Below are positions 35,218 to 44,195 of a stretch of DNA of 64,000 nucleotides, one piece after another. The stretch is from Campylobacter concisus UNSWCS. GTDB lineage: Bacteria; Campylobacterota; Campylobacteria; Campylobacterales; Campylobacteraceae. The position numbers and the translations under genes are program-made. Location of the stretch: positions 87,598 through 151,597 of the forward strand of contig NZ_ANNG01000006.1 in NCBI RefSeq assembly GCF_000466685.1, read 5' to 3'. Within the stretch, counting starts at the first letter, position 1, and each line of letters opens with the position of its first letter. A model generated the notes under the pieces. It had not been told where the DNA came from. It ran no database searches and was given only the letters and a program-made list of their open reading frames with translations.

Positions 35218-38200
35218 TTGAGTAGGGCAAATACCTTAAAATACTTTTTATTATCACAATATTTAGAGCCAAAAACCTTAGACGAGCCAAAAAAGACAAA
35301 TAGCAAATTTAAAAAATCAATGGACCTTGAGATCGCAAATTTCGATGAGAAATTTATGCAAATTTTAAGGGCATTTGATAGGTCGCTTTTAAAAAATGGT
35401 GTAGAAATTTCGATTTATGGTGGCATTTTTGAGACTGATCTGCTCGCCCTTGCGATATCAAAGCTAGCAAAGGTGAAATTTGAAAAAGAGCAAATTTTAG
35501 AGGAACTACGCTCTGAGCAAACGAGCTTTGAAAAGGCATTTTGTTATAAGCTTAAGCTCTCTGGTGATCTACTCTTTTGCAAAAATGAGCAAAGTTTTGC
35601 TTTAAAAGATGCAAATTTAGATGATGAGCTAAGCCCATTTTTCACGCCAAACTCATCAAATGAGCTCTTTATCCCAACGGCTCCTTGGGCGATGGTGCGC
35701 CTAAACCACCTAAAAGAGATCAGCCAAAACGACTTTAACAAAGAGTGCGAGCACATCAAGGATAAAATTTCTATCCACAAAGAGAAAATGAAGCTTAGCG
35801 ACTATGTAAAAGCAGTCCATGATGAGATAAAAAGCTCGCTAAAGACGCCATTTTGTAAAGACGTGATCAGGCTTGAAGTAAGGATAGCTGACCCAAATTT
35901 TAAAGAGAACGACGCCCTTTTAAATAGCTTTTTTATAGATGATATAAATTTACTTATCAAATTTTACGAGTCAGGCAGGACGCACGAGCTGACGGATCAG
36001 TTTTTAGACGAGGGCATTGAGAATAGATTTGAGCGACTTGACGTTAGAGACGAGCTAAATCAAAGGGCGGTTAGGGACTTTTTTAAGGCTGAGCGCTACC
36101 CTAGATCGGCCTTCGCAAGTGATTTTGCCTTAAATTTCTCACAGCAAATGGCGCTAAATAACATCATAGAGAAATTTAAAGAGGGAAATGGTGGAATTTA
36201 CAGCGTAAATGGCGCTCCAGGCACTGGAAAAACAACGCTTTTAAAGGACGTGATGGCTGAAGTGGTGACGCTTAGGGCGATGAAGCTCGCGCAAATGAGC
36301 AGGCACGATATTTTTAGGCCAGTCTATGACAGCGACGAAAAGGCGCTTTATTTTAGGCTAAATGACGAGCTTCAAGACTACGAGATGGTCGTTAGCTCTT
36401 GTAACAACGGTGCGGTTGAAATTTTGAGTAAGGAGCTAAGCCAGTTAAAGAGCATAGGGGATTATGCGGGCGAGATTGATTATTTTAAATTTATAGCCAC
36501 AAGGCTGCTCTCGGCTGATGAAAAGAGTGAATTTGACGAGAAGTCCTTTATCTCAAAGCCAGCTTGGGGATTATTTTGCGTGGCGCTTGGATCAAAGCAA
36601 AACAAGTCAAATTTTGTTTTTAACGCAATTAATGGCGTAAAGATCGAGGCTACTCACAGCCAGTATGACGAGATCACAAAAGAGTATGGCGAGTTTTTGG
36701 AGCAAGATGGCTTTTTGATGGGGCTTGGCAAGTACCTTGCAGTGGGCGAAGGCGTAGATGACTTTGACGAGGCGAAGGATAAATTTAACCTCGCACTTCA
36801 CGAGGTAAATTTACTTTTTAGTGAGATCAGGATCAAAGAAGAGGAGCTAAAGAGCCTTAAAATAGAGCTAGCTGATGTTGATAGAAGGCTTGAGAGCTAC
36901 TACTCGGCCAAGCAGATAGAGGAGCTTTTATCTCCGCTTGAGAGCGAATTTACTAGCGTTAGTGGCGAGCTTGGCGCTAAAAAGGCGGAGGCAGAGGAGC
37001 TAACAAGAGTTGTTAGTCAAAATGAAGCTTTGCAGGAGTATCTAAATTTACCGCAAAAGCCAGCATTTTTTACTTTTCAGCAAATTTTTAAGACAGAGGC
37101 CTTTGAAAAGTATAATGACGAGGCGCTAAAGGTTGGTGAGATAAACCGCCAGATAGCCGAGCAAAATTTAAAAGCAAGCAAGCAAAATGGCGAGAGCAAA
37201 GAGAAAAACGAGGCAAGGCTAAATGAGCTAAAAAACGAGATAGCAGGGCAGCAGAGTAGGGCAGCAGAGCTTGGCACTAAGATAAATCTTTACAAAAGGC
37301 TGCAAAGCGACTTTGCTAGACGCCAAAAGATACTTGGTAGGAGCGAGGAGCTAGATGGCTATCTAAACGGCAGCTTTAGCGAGAGTAATGACGAAATGCA
37401 AAAGAGTATGCCATTTATGATGGAATTTGGCATCGATCAGAAATTTCACAAGACAAAGCTTTTTAAGGCTAGGATAGAGCTTTTTAAAGAGGCACTAAAT
37501 TTACACAAGGCAGCGATATTTGCTTGCAAAGAGGCTGTTAGGACAAATTTACGCGCCCTTAGCGTTATCTTTAACGATGAAAAGATGGCTGAGAAAAACG
37601 GCTTAGAGGCAAAACATAGACGTGAGATCATTAAAGGATTGTTTCTGCTAACGCCTGTTGTTAGCTCGACTTTTGCCTCTTTTAATAACACCTTTAAAGA
37701 CCTTTTAAATGGCGATATAGGCATGCTTTTGATAGACGAAGCAGGGCAGGCAAATTTAACTAACGCGTTAGGCGCACTACTTCGCTCAAAGATGGCCGTG
37801 GTAGTAGGTGACCCGCTTCAGCTTGAGCCAGTCGTAACACTACCTGTTAGTTTAAATAATGCGATCCTTAGCTACTGTGAGGCAAAAGATGAGTTTAACC
37901 TGCTAAAGTCATCAGTGCAGCTAAGAGCCGACAAAGCGCAAAAGATCGGCACATATATAAAAGGTAGCGGCGAGAGTATCTGGGTCGGCTCACCACTCAT
38001 TGTGCATAGAAGGTGCGCTAACCCTATGTTTGAGATCTCAAACGAGACCACATACGACGATATGATGATACTTGGCAGAAGCGCAGCAAGTAAATTTGCA
38101 AACACTAACGTGCAAACAAAGTGGATAGACGTTAGAAGTGAAGAGTGGATAGGCAATTACAACAAAGCCGAGGGCGAGGTGGTTAAAGAGCTCTTGGCAG

Positions 38201-38496
38201 GTGAGCTAGCTAGTCAGAATTATAACATCAGGATAATAACGCCATTTAAAGATGTTTGTAGAAATTTAAAAGGTGCTGGCACTATCCACACTATGCAGGG
38301 CAAAGAGGCTGATGTTATCGTCTTTGTGTTAGGGGGAGCTACAAAGGGCGCTAGAGCGTGGGCTGCTAGCAAGCCAAACCTGCTAAACGTGGCGCTAACA
38401 AGAGCAAAAGAGGTTATTTATATAGTTGGAAACCGAGAAAATTGGGCTAGTTTGCCATATTTCGAGGTGGCAGCCAGAAAGATAGACAAAGGATAA
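35218..38496 (+). CDS. Large UPF1/DNA2-like superfamily I helicase
   Basis: 1092-residue ATPase of unknown process. Residues 1-310 are an unrecognised domain. Walker [19 protein letters not shown] is near residue 332, Walker [16 protein letters not shown] near 837, motif [15 protein letters not shown] near 860, then [41 protein letters not shown] and [14 protein letters not shown]. Between Walker A and B sits a long insertion that includes a charged coiled coil (about 530-730), longer than in plain UPF1-like enzymes. The start is TTG. It lies between rsmA and hisF with no nuclease or methylase partner. Helicases of this layout occur in repair and in defence; the sequence does not decide between them. 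Confidence 0.85.
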   Translation: MSRANTLKYFLLSQYLEPKTLDEPKKTNSKFKKSMDLEIANFDEKFMQILRAFDRSLLKNGVEISIYGGIFETDLLALAISKLAKVKFEKEQILEELRSEQTSFEKAFCYKLKLSGDLLFCKNEQSFALKDANLDDELSPFFTPNSSNELFIPTAPWAMVRLNHLKEISQNDFNKECEHIKDKISIHKEKMKLSDYVKAVHDEIKSSLKTPFCKDVIRLEVRIADPNFKENDALLNSFFIDDINLLIKFYESGRTHELTDQFLDEGIENRFERLDVRDELNQRAVRDFFKAERYPRSAFASDFALNFSQQMALNNIIEKFKEGNGGIYSVNGAPGTGKTTLLKDVMAEVVTLRAMKLAQMSRHDIFRPVYDSDEKALYFRLNDELQDYEMVVSSCNNGAVEILSKELSQLKSIGDYAGEIDYFKFIATRLLSADEKSEFDEKSFISKPAWGLFCVALGSKQNKSNFVFNAINGVKIEATHSQYDEITKEYGEFLEQDGFLMGLGKYLAVGEGVDDFDEAKDKFNLALHEVNLLFSEIRIKEEELKSLKIELADVDRRLESYYSAKQIEELLSPLESEFTSVSGELGAKKAEAEELTRVVSQNEALQEYLNLPQKPAFFTFQQIFKTEAFEKYNDEALKVGEINRQIAEQNLKASKQNGESKEKNEARLNELKNEIAGQQSRAAELGTKINLYKRLQSDFARRQKILGRSEELDGYLNGSFSESNDEMQKSMPFMMEFGIDQKFHKTKLFKARIELFKEALNLHKAAIFACKEAVRTNLRALSVIFNDEKMAEKNGLEAKHRREIIKGLFLLTPVVSSTFASFNNTFKDLLNGDIGMLLIDEAGQANLTNALGALLRSKMAVVVGDPLQLEPVVTLPVSLNNAILSYCEAKDEFNLLKSSVQLRADKAQKIGTYIKGSGESIWVGSPLIVHRRCANPMFEISNETTYDDMMILGRSAASKFANTNVQTKWIDVRSEEWIGNYNKAEGEVVKELLAGELASQNYNIRIITPFKDVCRNLKGAGTIHTMQGKEADVIVFVLGGATKGARAWAASKPNLLNVALTRAKEVIYIVGNRENWASLPYFEVAARKIDKG

Positions 38497-38498
38497 AT

Positions 38499-39254
38499 TT
38501 GAATCATTTCGCAAAACGCATAATCCCATGCCTCGACGTAAAAGACGGCAGGGTCGTAAAAGGTGTAAATTTTGTTGGACTTGTAGATGCTGGAGACCCA
38601 GTCGAGATAGCTAAAAGATATAACGACGAGGGCGCTGACGAGCTTTGCTTTTTGGATATCACAGCCTCTCACCTTGGCCGTGATACGATAGTTGATGTCG
38701 TAAAAAAGGTCGCAAGCAAGCTTTTTATACCGCTAACCGTTGGCGGTGGCATACGCACGATCGACGACATCTCTCGCCTTTTAAATGCAGGCTGCGACAA
38801 GGTGAGTCTAAACTCATCGGCGATAAAAGATCCAAATTTGATCGACGAAGCGGCTAAGAAATTTGGCTCGCAGTGCGTCGTCGTAGCGATCGACGCTAAA
38901 AAGATCGAAAATGGTTATAGTGTTTTTATAAATGGCGGCAGGATCGATACGAAAAAAGATGCCTTTGCTTGGGCAAAAGAGGTCGAGTCGCGCGGAGCAG
39001 GGGAAATTTTGCTAACGTCTATGGATAATGACGGCGTCAAACAGGGCTTTAGCTTGGAGCTAACAAAGATCTTTAGTGCGCTTTCTATACCGACTATCGC
39101 AAGCGGTGGTGCGGGGAAAATGGAGCATTTTAAAGATGCTTTTGAGGCTGGGGCTGATGCGTGTCTTGCAGCTTCGATATTTCACTTTGGCGAGATCGAG
39201 ATAAAAAAGCTAAAAGAGTATCTTAAGGCAAATGGCGTTGAGGTTAGGCTTTGA
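38499..39254 (+). CDS. hisF: Imidazole glycerol phosphate synthase subunit HisF
   Basis: Cyclase subunit making IGP and AICAR in histidine synthesis. The TIM barrel has the N-terminal catalytic Asp in [19 protein letters not shown] and the second in [27 protein letters not shown] and [11 protein letters not shown] bind phosphate. Length is 251 residues. The start is TTG (38499), two bases after the helicase stop. The hisH partner and other his genes are not in the window, so hisF sits apart from them. The next gene overlaps by four bases. Confidence 0.96.
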   Translation: MNHFAKRIIPCLDVKDGRVVKGVNFVGLVDAGDPVEIAKRYNDEGADELCFLDITASHLGRDTIVDVVKKVASKLFIPLTVGGGIRTIDDISRLLNAGCDKVSLNSSAIKDPNLIDEAAKKFGSQCVVVAIDAKKIENGYSVFINGGRIDTKKDAFAWAKEVESRGAGEILLTSMDNDGVKQGFSLELTKIFSALSIPTIASGGAGKMEHFKDAFEAGADACLAASIFHFGEIEIKKLKEYLKANGVEVRL

Positions 39255-39934
39255 TGTTAGTTATCTCAGCTGGAAAAAATGAAATTTTTGACTTTGCCTT
39301 GCCTATGGGAGTGGGGCTAGTTGATATGGCGATAAATTTGACAAAGTTTTTGCAAAAAAGATCATGTGTGGGAGCAGATGAAAAGAGTATAAATTTAAAA
39401 AACATTGATCCTCACTACCTCGCAAAGATCGAGGCTAAATTTGCAAACTCATCAAACCCAGAGCTGCAAAATTTAAGCCAAAATTTGTCAAAAAATCCTG
39501 AGCGAAATTTATACCAGATGCCAGAAAAGATAGTTTTTATTGGTTCAGCTGGTCTATATAAAGATGGTGAAATTTTGCAAATTTATGAAAGCTCGGTTGG
39601 AGCAAATGTTGAAATTTCTAGCATAGAAAATAGATCTTATTCGCCTATCGAGTGTGAAATTTCTTCTATCGTTTCACGTGGAACTATCAAAACAAATTCA
39701 TCGAATTTCATAACGACAGACAAAAATTTGGCTTATAAGATGTTTGAAAAGGGATATTTTTTAGAAAATATGGAGTTTTTTTCTGTTCTAAAAGTGGCTC
39801 AAATTTTTAAAATTCCAGCTTATGGAATTTTCGTAGCAACAAATTTTTGCGATGAAAATGCGCATGCTGATTTTATAAAAAATCACGCAAAAGCCAAAGA
39901 GCTACTAACAAAATATGTAAAGGAAAATATGTGA
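39251..39934 (+). CDS. Nucleoside-phosphorylase-fold protein (Cj1712-like)
   Basis: 227-residue protein in the purine-nucleoside phosphorylase/MTAN superfamily by pattern. A glycine loop ([15 protein letters not shown]) and the substrate-binding strand [29 protein letters not shown] resemble the E-M-E region of these enzymes. The phosphate or adenine contacts cannot be assigned, so hydrolase or phosphorylase activity is not certain. It is four bases into hisF and four bases into rlmN, so it is tightly coupled to both. From memory the same gene precedes rlmN in C. jejuni. Confidence 0.7.
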   Translation: MMLVISAGKNEIFDFALPMGVGLVDMAINLTKFLQKRSCVGADEKSINLKNIDPHYLAKIEAKFANSSNPELQNLSQNLSKNPERNLYQMPEKIVFIGSAGLYKDGEILQIYESSVGANVEISSIENRSYSPIECEISSIVSRGTIKTNSSNFITTDKNLAYKMFEKGYFLENMEFFSVLKVAQIFKIPAYGIFVATNFCDENAHADFIKNHAKAKELLTKYVKENM

Positions 39935-41076
39935 AAAATTTGCTTGATCTTAGCATCGAAGAGTTAAAGGAGCTAGTCTCTCCCTCTTTTAGAGCGACGC
40001 AAATTTATGAGTGGGTTTACAAAAAAAATGCTACAGAATTTAGCCAAATGCTAAATTTACCAAAAGATATGCGCCAAGATCTGGCTGATAAATTTTACCT
40101 CGATCCTCTAAAATGTGTAAAATTTGAGCAAAGTAGCGACGGCTCTATCAAGTATCTTTTCGAGTTAAAAGATGGGCTAAAGATAGAGAGTGTTTTGCTA
40201 CCGATGAAAGAGGAGATCAGCAACGAGGATGGTAAGGTTAGCCGACACGCTCGTTACACTGTTTGTGTTAGTTCACAGGTTGGCTGTAAAATGGGCTGCG
40301 CTTTTTGCCTAACAGCAAAGGGTGGTCTTGTTAGAAATTTGACTGCTGGCGAGATCGTAGGGCAAATTTTGTGGATAAAAAGAGAAAATAACATACCATA
40401 TGAAAGGCGCATAAACGTCGTTTATATGGGTATGGGTGAACCACTCGATAACCTTGCCAACGTTAGTAAAGCGATCAAAATTTTAGCACTTAATGAGGGT
40501 CTAGCCATATCGCCACGCCGTCAAACCGTTTCAACTAGCGGCCTTGGTAGCCAGATAAAAAAGCTTGGCGAGATGGACCTTGGGGTCTTGCTAGCTATAT
40601 CGCTACATGCTGTTACTAATGAGCTTAGAAGTCGCCTAATGCCGATAAATAAGGCTTATAATATCGAGGCTGTTATGGATGCTGTTAGGGGATTTCCTAT
40701 CGATATGCGAAAGCGTGTGATGTTTGAATATCTCGTTATCAAGGACTTAAACGACAGCGTTAGTGATGCGAAAAAGCTGGTTAAACTGTTGCATGGTATC
40801 AAGGCAAAGGTAAATCTCATATATTTTAACCCACATGAGGGCAGTGAATTTGGACGACCCGAGCTTACTAACATGCTAAAATTTCAAGAATATCTAAGGG
40901 ATCATGGCGTTACCTGTACGATCAGGCAGAGTAAAGGACTTGACATAAGTGCTGCTTGCGGACAGCTAAAACAGCGAAATGAAAATCCAAAATTTAAAGC
41001 TAACGTTAGCGATAAGAACGCAGCTAAAGCAGAAGAAAAACCAACTAACGATAAAACTAACGTGAGTAAAAAATGA
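39931..41076 (+). CDS. rlmN: Dual-specificity 23S rRNA/tRNA adenine-C2 methyltransferase
   Basis: Radical SAM enzyme methylating A2503 of 23S rRNA and A37 of some tRNAs. The CX3CX2C cluster motif is [15 protein letters not shown], with MGMGEPLDN and [16 protein letters not shown] downstream. The resolving Cys is in [14 protein letters not shown]. The core ends near residue 355, followed by a Lys/Asn/Ala-rich tail ([20 protein letters not shown]) of about 27 residues not needed for catalysis. The start is GTG (39931), inside the end of the previous gene. 381 residues. Confidence 0.95.
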   Translation: MKNLLDLSIEELKELVSPSFRATQIYEWVYKKNATEFSQMLNLPKDMRQDLADKFYLDPLKCVKFEQSSDGSIKYLFELKDGLKIESVLLPMKEEISNEDGKVSRHARYTVCVSSQVGCKMGCAFCLTAKGGLVRNLTAGEIVGQILWIKRENNIPYERRINVVYMGMGEPLDNLANVSKAIKILALNEGLAISPRRQTVSTSGLGSQIKKLGEMDLGVLLAISLHAVTNELRSRLMPINKAYNIEAVMDAVRGFPIDMRKRVMFEYLVIKDLNDSVSDAKKLVKLLHGIKAKVNLIYFNPHEGSEFGRPELTNMLKFQEYLRDHGVTCTIRQSKGLDISAACGQLKQRNENPKFKANVSDKNAAKAEEKPTNDKTNVSKK

Positions 41077-41180
41077 CAGCTCTTGATATCGCTGAGATAA
41101 TTTTTATAGTGTTGGTTGCTGGTGTTGGACTTGGACTTATCATAAAAGTTTTGAAAGAAGAAAACAAAACTTCAAAATAA
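41073..41180 (+). CDS. 35-residue membrane microprotein (Cj1714-like)
   Basis: ATG at 41073 overlaps the rlmN stop (ATGA) and encodes [20 protein letters not shown] followed by a short Lys/Glu tail ([10 protein letters not shown]). A single hydrophobic helix with a cytoplasmic basic/acidic tail is predicted. Coupling to rlmN and the match in position and size to the tiny gene after rlmN in C. jejuni (recalled) support it as real. Function unknown. Confidence 0.65.
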   Translation: MTALDIAEIIFIVLVAGVGLGLIIKVLKEENKTSK

Positions 41181-41369
41181 ATTCTAAAAATTTGGCATGA
41201 AATTTTGTGTGAAAAACAAAAACACAAAGTTGATTGCCAAAATTTAATTCACAATGCGGTGACACTAAAAATCTAATTCTATTTTTCAATAAAAACTCTA
41301 TTTCAAATTTAAAAGCAAAATTACGAAAAATTTTTGTAGATTATTTTTACTAGAAAGACTTTTTAAAAT

Positions 41370-42293
41370 TTAAATATTTTGATTATTTGCTTCTTTTGCA
41401 AATTTATAAAACTCATTTTCGGCGTCAAATTTGCTTTTAATATTGTAAAAAATTTCATCAAATTTAAATGAAATTTCATCCGAGTGAAGTAGGAGCCTTT
41501 TTGCTCCAGTTAAATTTATCCGTTCACTATCGCTCATCTCTTTGTCTAAAATTTTCTCGATCTGTGGACGTGACAAACCATAAAGTGGTTCGCCAAGGAT
41601 CTTGTGTTTCACATGAAACAAATGCAAGCGAATTTGATGCTGCCTGCCAGTGAGTGGGATAGCTCGAATTAAAGTCGTATCGATATCATCAAAATATCTG
41701 ATCGGCAAAATTTTAGTCACCGCGCTCTTGCCATTTTCACAAATTTGCATTCGCATTTTCACATCGTCGTAGTTGTTTGCTAGATCCATCTTAGCATCGA
41801 TCGTAAATTCTCGCTCGACCTTGCCTTGCACCATCGCGACATAGCTTTTAGAAACCTCTCGATTTTCAAAGATTTTCTTTAGTTTTATCGTAGAATTTCT
41901 ATCTTTGCCAACGACTATCACGCCGCTTGTTTCGCAGTCTAGCCTATGTGCCACGCTCGCATCTCGCCCAAAAAGTGTGTAAATTTCATCATTTAGCGAG
42001 TAGTCGCAGTGCCTGCCATTTGGGTGGCTGAGCACACCACTTGGCTTGTCAAAGACGGCAAAGCTCTCGCACTCAAAGATCGGCTTTAGCCCCTTTGGCT
42101 TGGCCTCATAGTCGATCAAAAATACATCGCCGCACAAAATGGCATTTTTCTCGCTCACGACACTGCCTTCGCATATCAGCCTGCCTTTATCGATGAGGCG
42201 TTGAGTTTGGCTCATGTTAAAGCCGTTTTGCAGTAAAATTTCATAAGCTTTTTGATGATCTGCAGTAATGATAAATTTATTTATGTAGGGCAA
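41370..42293 (-). CDS. Pseudouridine synthase, RluA family
   Basis: RNA pseudouridine synthase of 307 residues. An S4-like N-terminal segment (AYEILLQNGFNMSQTQRLIDKGRLICEG) precedes the catalytic VAHRLDCETSGVIVVGKD with the nucleophile Asp. GRQHQIRLHLFHVKHKILGEPLYG is the family RNA-binding motif. The start is TTG (42293), seven bases after AAGGATC. The target site (rRNA or tRNA) is not predictable. It is divergent from purB, as recalled for Cj0022c-Cj0023 in C. jejuni. Confidence 0.9.
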   Translation of the reverse strand: MPYINKFIITADHQKAYEILLQNGFNMSQTQRLIDKGRLICEGSVVSEKNAILCGDVFLIDYEAKPKGLKPIFECESFAVFDKPSGVLSHPNGRHCDYSLNDEIYTLFGRDASVAHRLDCETSGVIVVGKDRNSTIKLKKIFENREVSKSYVAMVQGKVEREFTIDAKMDLANNYDDVKMRMQICENGKSAVTKILPIRYFDDIDTTLIRAIPLTGRQHQIRLHLFHVKHKILGEPLYGLSRPQIEKILDKEMSDSERINLTGAKRLLLHSDEISFKFDEIFYNIKSKFDAENEFYKFAKEANNQNI

Positions 42294-42374
42294 AAATGAT
42301 CCTTTTGAAAAATGAGCGAGCTATCTTAAGCCCAAATTTATAAGCGTATAACCGACATTTCAGCCCGGATTTTA

Positions 42375-42380
42375 TATAAT
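42375..42380 (+). promoter_or_regulatory. -10 element of purB
   Basis: TATAAT in GGATTTTATATAATC, a good Campylobacter sigma-70 -10, lies 100 bases before the purB start, implying a leader of about 90 bases. I see no riboswitch-like structure in the leader. Confidence 0.5.
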
Positions 42381-42480
42381 CAAAACTTAAATTTAGAGAA
42401 ATTGCACGACGTGATTTCTGGCTCAAAAAGCCAAATTTATACTTTCAGGACAAAAGCAAACTAATACAAAAGGTTCAACA

Positions 42481-43812
42481 ATGGTCGAAAGATACTCACG
42501 CAAAGAGATGGCTGAAAAGTGGAGCATACAAGCAAAATACGACGCTTGGCTCAAGGTAGAAAAAGCTGCCGTTAAAGCTTGGAATAAGCTCGGCTTCATA
42601 AGCAACAGCGACTGCGAGAAAATTTGCAAAAACGCTAAATTTGAAGTGGCTCGCATCGACGAGATAGAAAAGACGACAAAGCACGACGTCATCGCATTTT
42701 TAACAAGTATCAGCGAGAGCCTTGGCGAGGAGAGCAGGTTTATACACTACGGCATGACCTCAAGCGACTGCATCGACACGGCCGTCGCACTTCAGATGAA
42801 AGAGAGCTTGGAGCTCATCATAAGTGACGTCGAGGAGTTTATGCAGGCGGTCAAAGATAGGGCAAACGAGAACAAGCACACTCTCATGGTCGGCAGAAGC
42901 CACGGCATCCACGGCGAGCCGATAACTTTTGGCCTAGTGCTCGCCATCTGGTACGACGAGATCACAAGGGCGCTAAAGCTCATCAAAGACGCAAAAGATA
43001 CGATCAGCTATGGCAAACTCTCAGGCGCTATGGGAAATTTAGCCCACGCTCCGATGGAATTTGAAGAGCTAACTTGCGAGGAGCTAGGCCTAAAAGCCGC
43101 CCCAGCGTCAAATCAAGTGATCCAGCGTGACCGCTACGCCCATGTGGTGAGTGCGATCGCAGTTTTAGCCTCTACTTGCGAGAAGATAGCTGTTGCCGTT
43201 AGACACTACCAAAGGACCGAAGTTTATGAGGCGGAGGAGTACTTTAGCCCAGGACAAAAGGGCTCAAGCGCGATGCCACACAAACGTAACCCAGTCCTTA
43301 GCGAAAACATCACCGGCCTTTGCAGGGTGCTACGCTCATACGTCACACCGGCACTTGAAAACGTCGCACTTTGGCACGAGCGCGACATCAGCCACAGCTC
43401 GGTTGAGAGATTTATCCTGCCAGATATGTTTATCACGGCTGATTTTATGCTGGTTCGTATCAAAAATTTGATAGCAAATTTGGTTGTCTATCCGGAAAAT
43501 ATGATGAAAAATTTAAATTTAACAGGCGGTCTAGTCTTTTCTCAGCGTGTGCTTTTGCAGCTGCCGCAACGTGGAATTTCTAGAGAGGACGCCTACAAGA
43601 TCGTTCAGCGCAACGCCATGAAGGTCTGGGCGGACTTGCAAGAGGGCAAAAAAGCGATAGACGAGCAAGGTCACAGCCTATTTTTACAAAATTTGCTAAA
43701 CGACGAGGACCTAACTAAGAGCCTTAGCAAAGATGAGATCAAAGAGTGCTTTGACTACAACTACTACACCAAAAATGTAGATAAAATTTTCGCCAGAGTC
43801 TTTGGCAAATAA
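42481..43812 (+). CDS. purB: Adenylosuccinate lyase
   Basis: Releases fumarate from SAICAR and adenylosuccinate in purine synthesis. Fumarase/aspartase superfamily motifs are HYGMTSSDCIDTAVA, VGRSHGIHGEPITFG, the catalytic flexible loop PGQKGSSAMPHKRNPVLSENI (signature) and HERDISHSSVERF. Length is 443 residues, normal. It has its own promoter and a terminator nine bases after the stop, so it is monocistronic. Confidence 0.97.
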   Translation: MVERYSRKEMAEKWSIQAKYDAWLKVEKAAVKAWNKLGFISNSDCEKICKNAKFEVARIDEIEKTTKHDVIAFLTSISESLGEESRFIHYGMTSSDCIDTAVALQMKESLELIISDVEEFMQAVKDRANENKHTLMVGRSHGIHGEPITFGLVLAIWYDEITRALKLIKDAKDTISYGKLSGAMGNLAHAPMEFEELTCEELGLKAAPASNQVIQRDRYAHVVSAIAVLASTCEKIAVAVRHYQRTEVYEAEEYFSPGQKGSSAMPHKRNPVLSENITGLCRVLRSYVTPALENVALWHERDISHSSVERFILPDMFITADFMLVRIKNLIANLVVYPENMMKNLNLTGGLVFSQRVLLQLPQRGISREDAYKIVQRNAMKVWADLQEGKKAIDEQGHSLFLQNLLNDEDLTKSLSKDEIKECFDYNYYTKNVDKIFARVFGK

Positions 43813-43820
43813 ATTTAAAC

Positions 43821-43845
43821 GCAAGGGGTAAATTTAGCCCCTTGC
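43821..43845 (+). terminator. Terminator after purB
   Basis: GCAAGGGG (43821-43828) pairs perfectly with CCCCTTGC (43838-43845) over a nine-base loop, just after the purB stop. Confidence 0.75.
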
Positions 43846-44195
43846 AAATACCCTAATACAAAATCCACCTTAAATTTAGCTCGCCAACTTTAAGCCTAAT
43901 TAGCGTCAAATTTATCAGCTGGGAGCTAGCATTTTCAAGTAGCTTTTACAAGCATCAGCAAAATTTATCTGCAATGTTGGCGCATTTAACTTTTGGGCGC
44001 CAAAGCTAGCACAAAAGCTTATCATGTTTAACACCTTCGTCGCTCTCTCAGACTAAAAAACGATAGTTTTAACAAGCCTTTATCCTTCTCATTTTGGCTG
44101 TAAATTTTATATTTATTTAGTAGTTTTTGGCAAAGAGAGTTTTTATATCTTTTTGGATAAAATCTCAAATTAAAATTTAACACGGAGAGATATTT
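43846..44195. other. purB-nrdA intergenic region with one possible tiny gene
   Basis: This 350-base stretch has no clear gene. On the minus strand, 44025-43915 encodes a 36-codon frame (MISFCASFGAQKLNAPTLQ...) preceded by AAGG eight bases upstream. It may be a small protein or a decayed fragment; I recognise no family. Near the right end, TTTTTGGATAAAATC (about 44150-44164) is a candidate nrdA -10 region. Confidence 0.4.

Noticed and set aside
41181..41369. AAATTTGGCA and TGCCAAAATTT as a terminator after rlmN
   Set aside because: The arms are over 40 bases apart with no T-run at the expected position; too weak to call.
43846..44195. A purine or cobalamin riboswitch before nrdA or purB
   Set aside because: No conserved riboswitch core sequence is visible in either leader.
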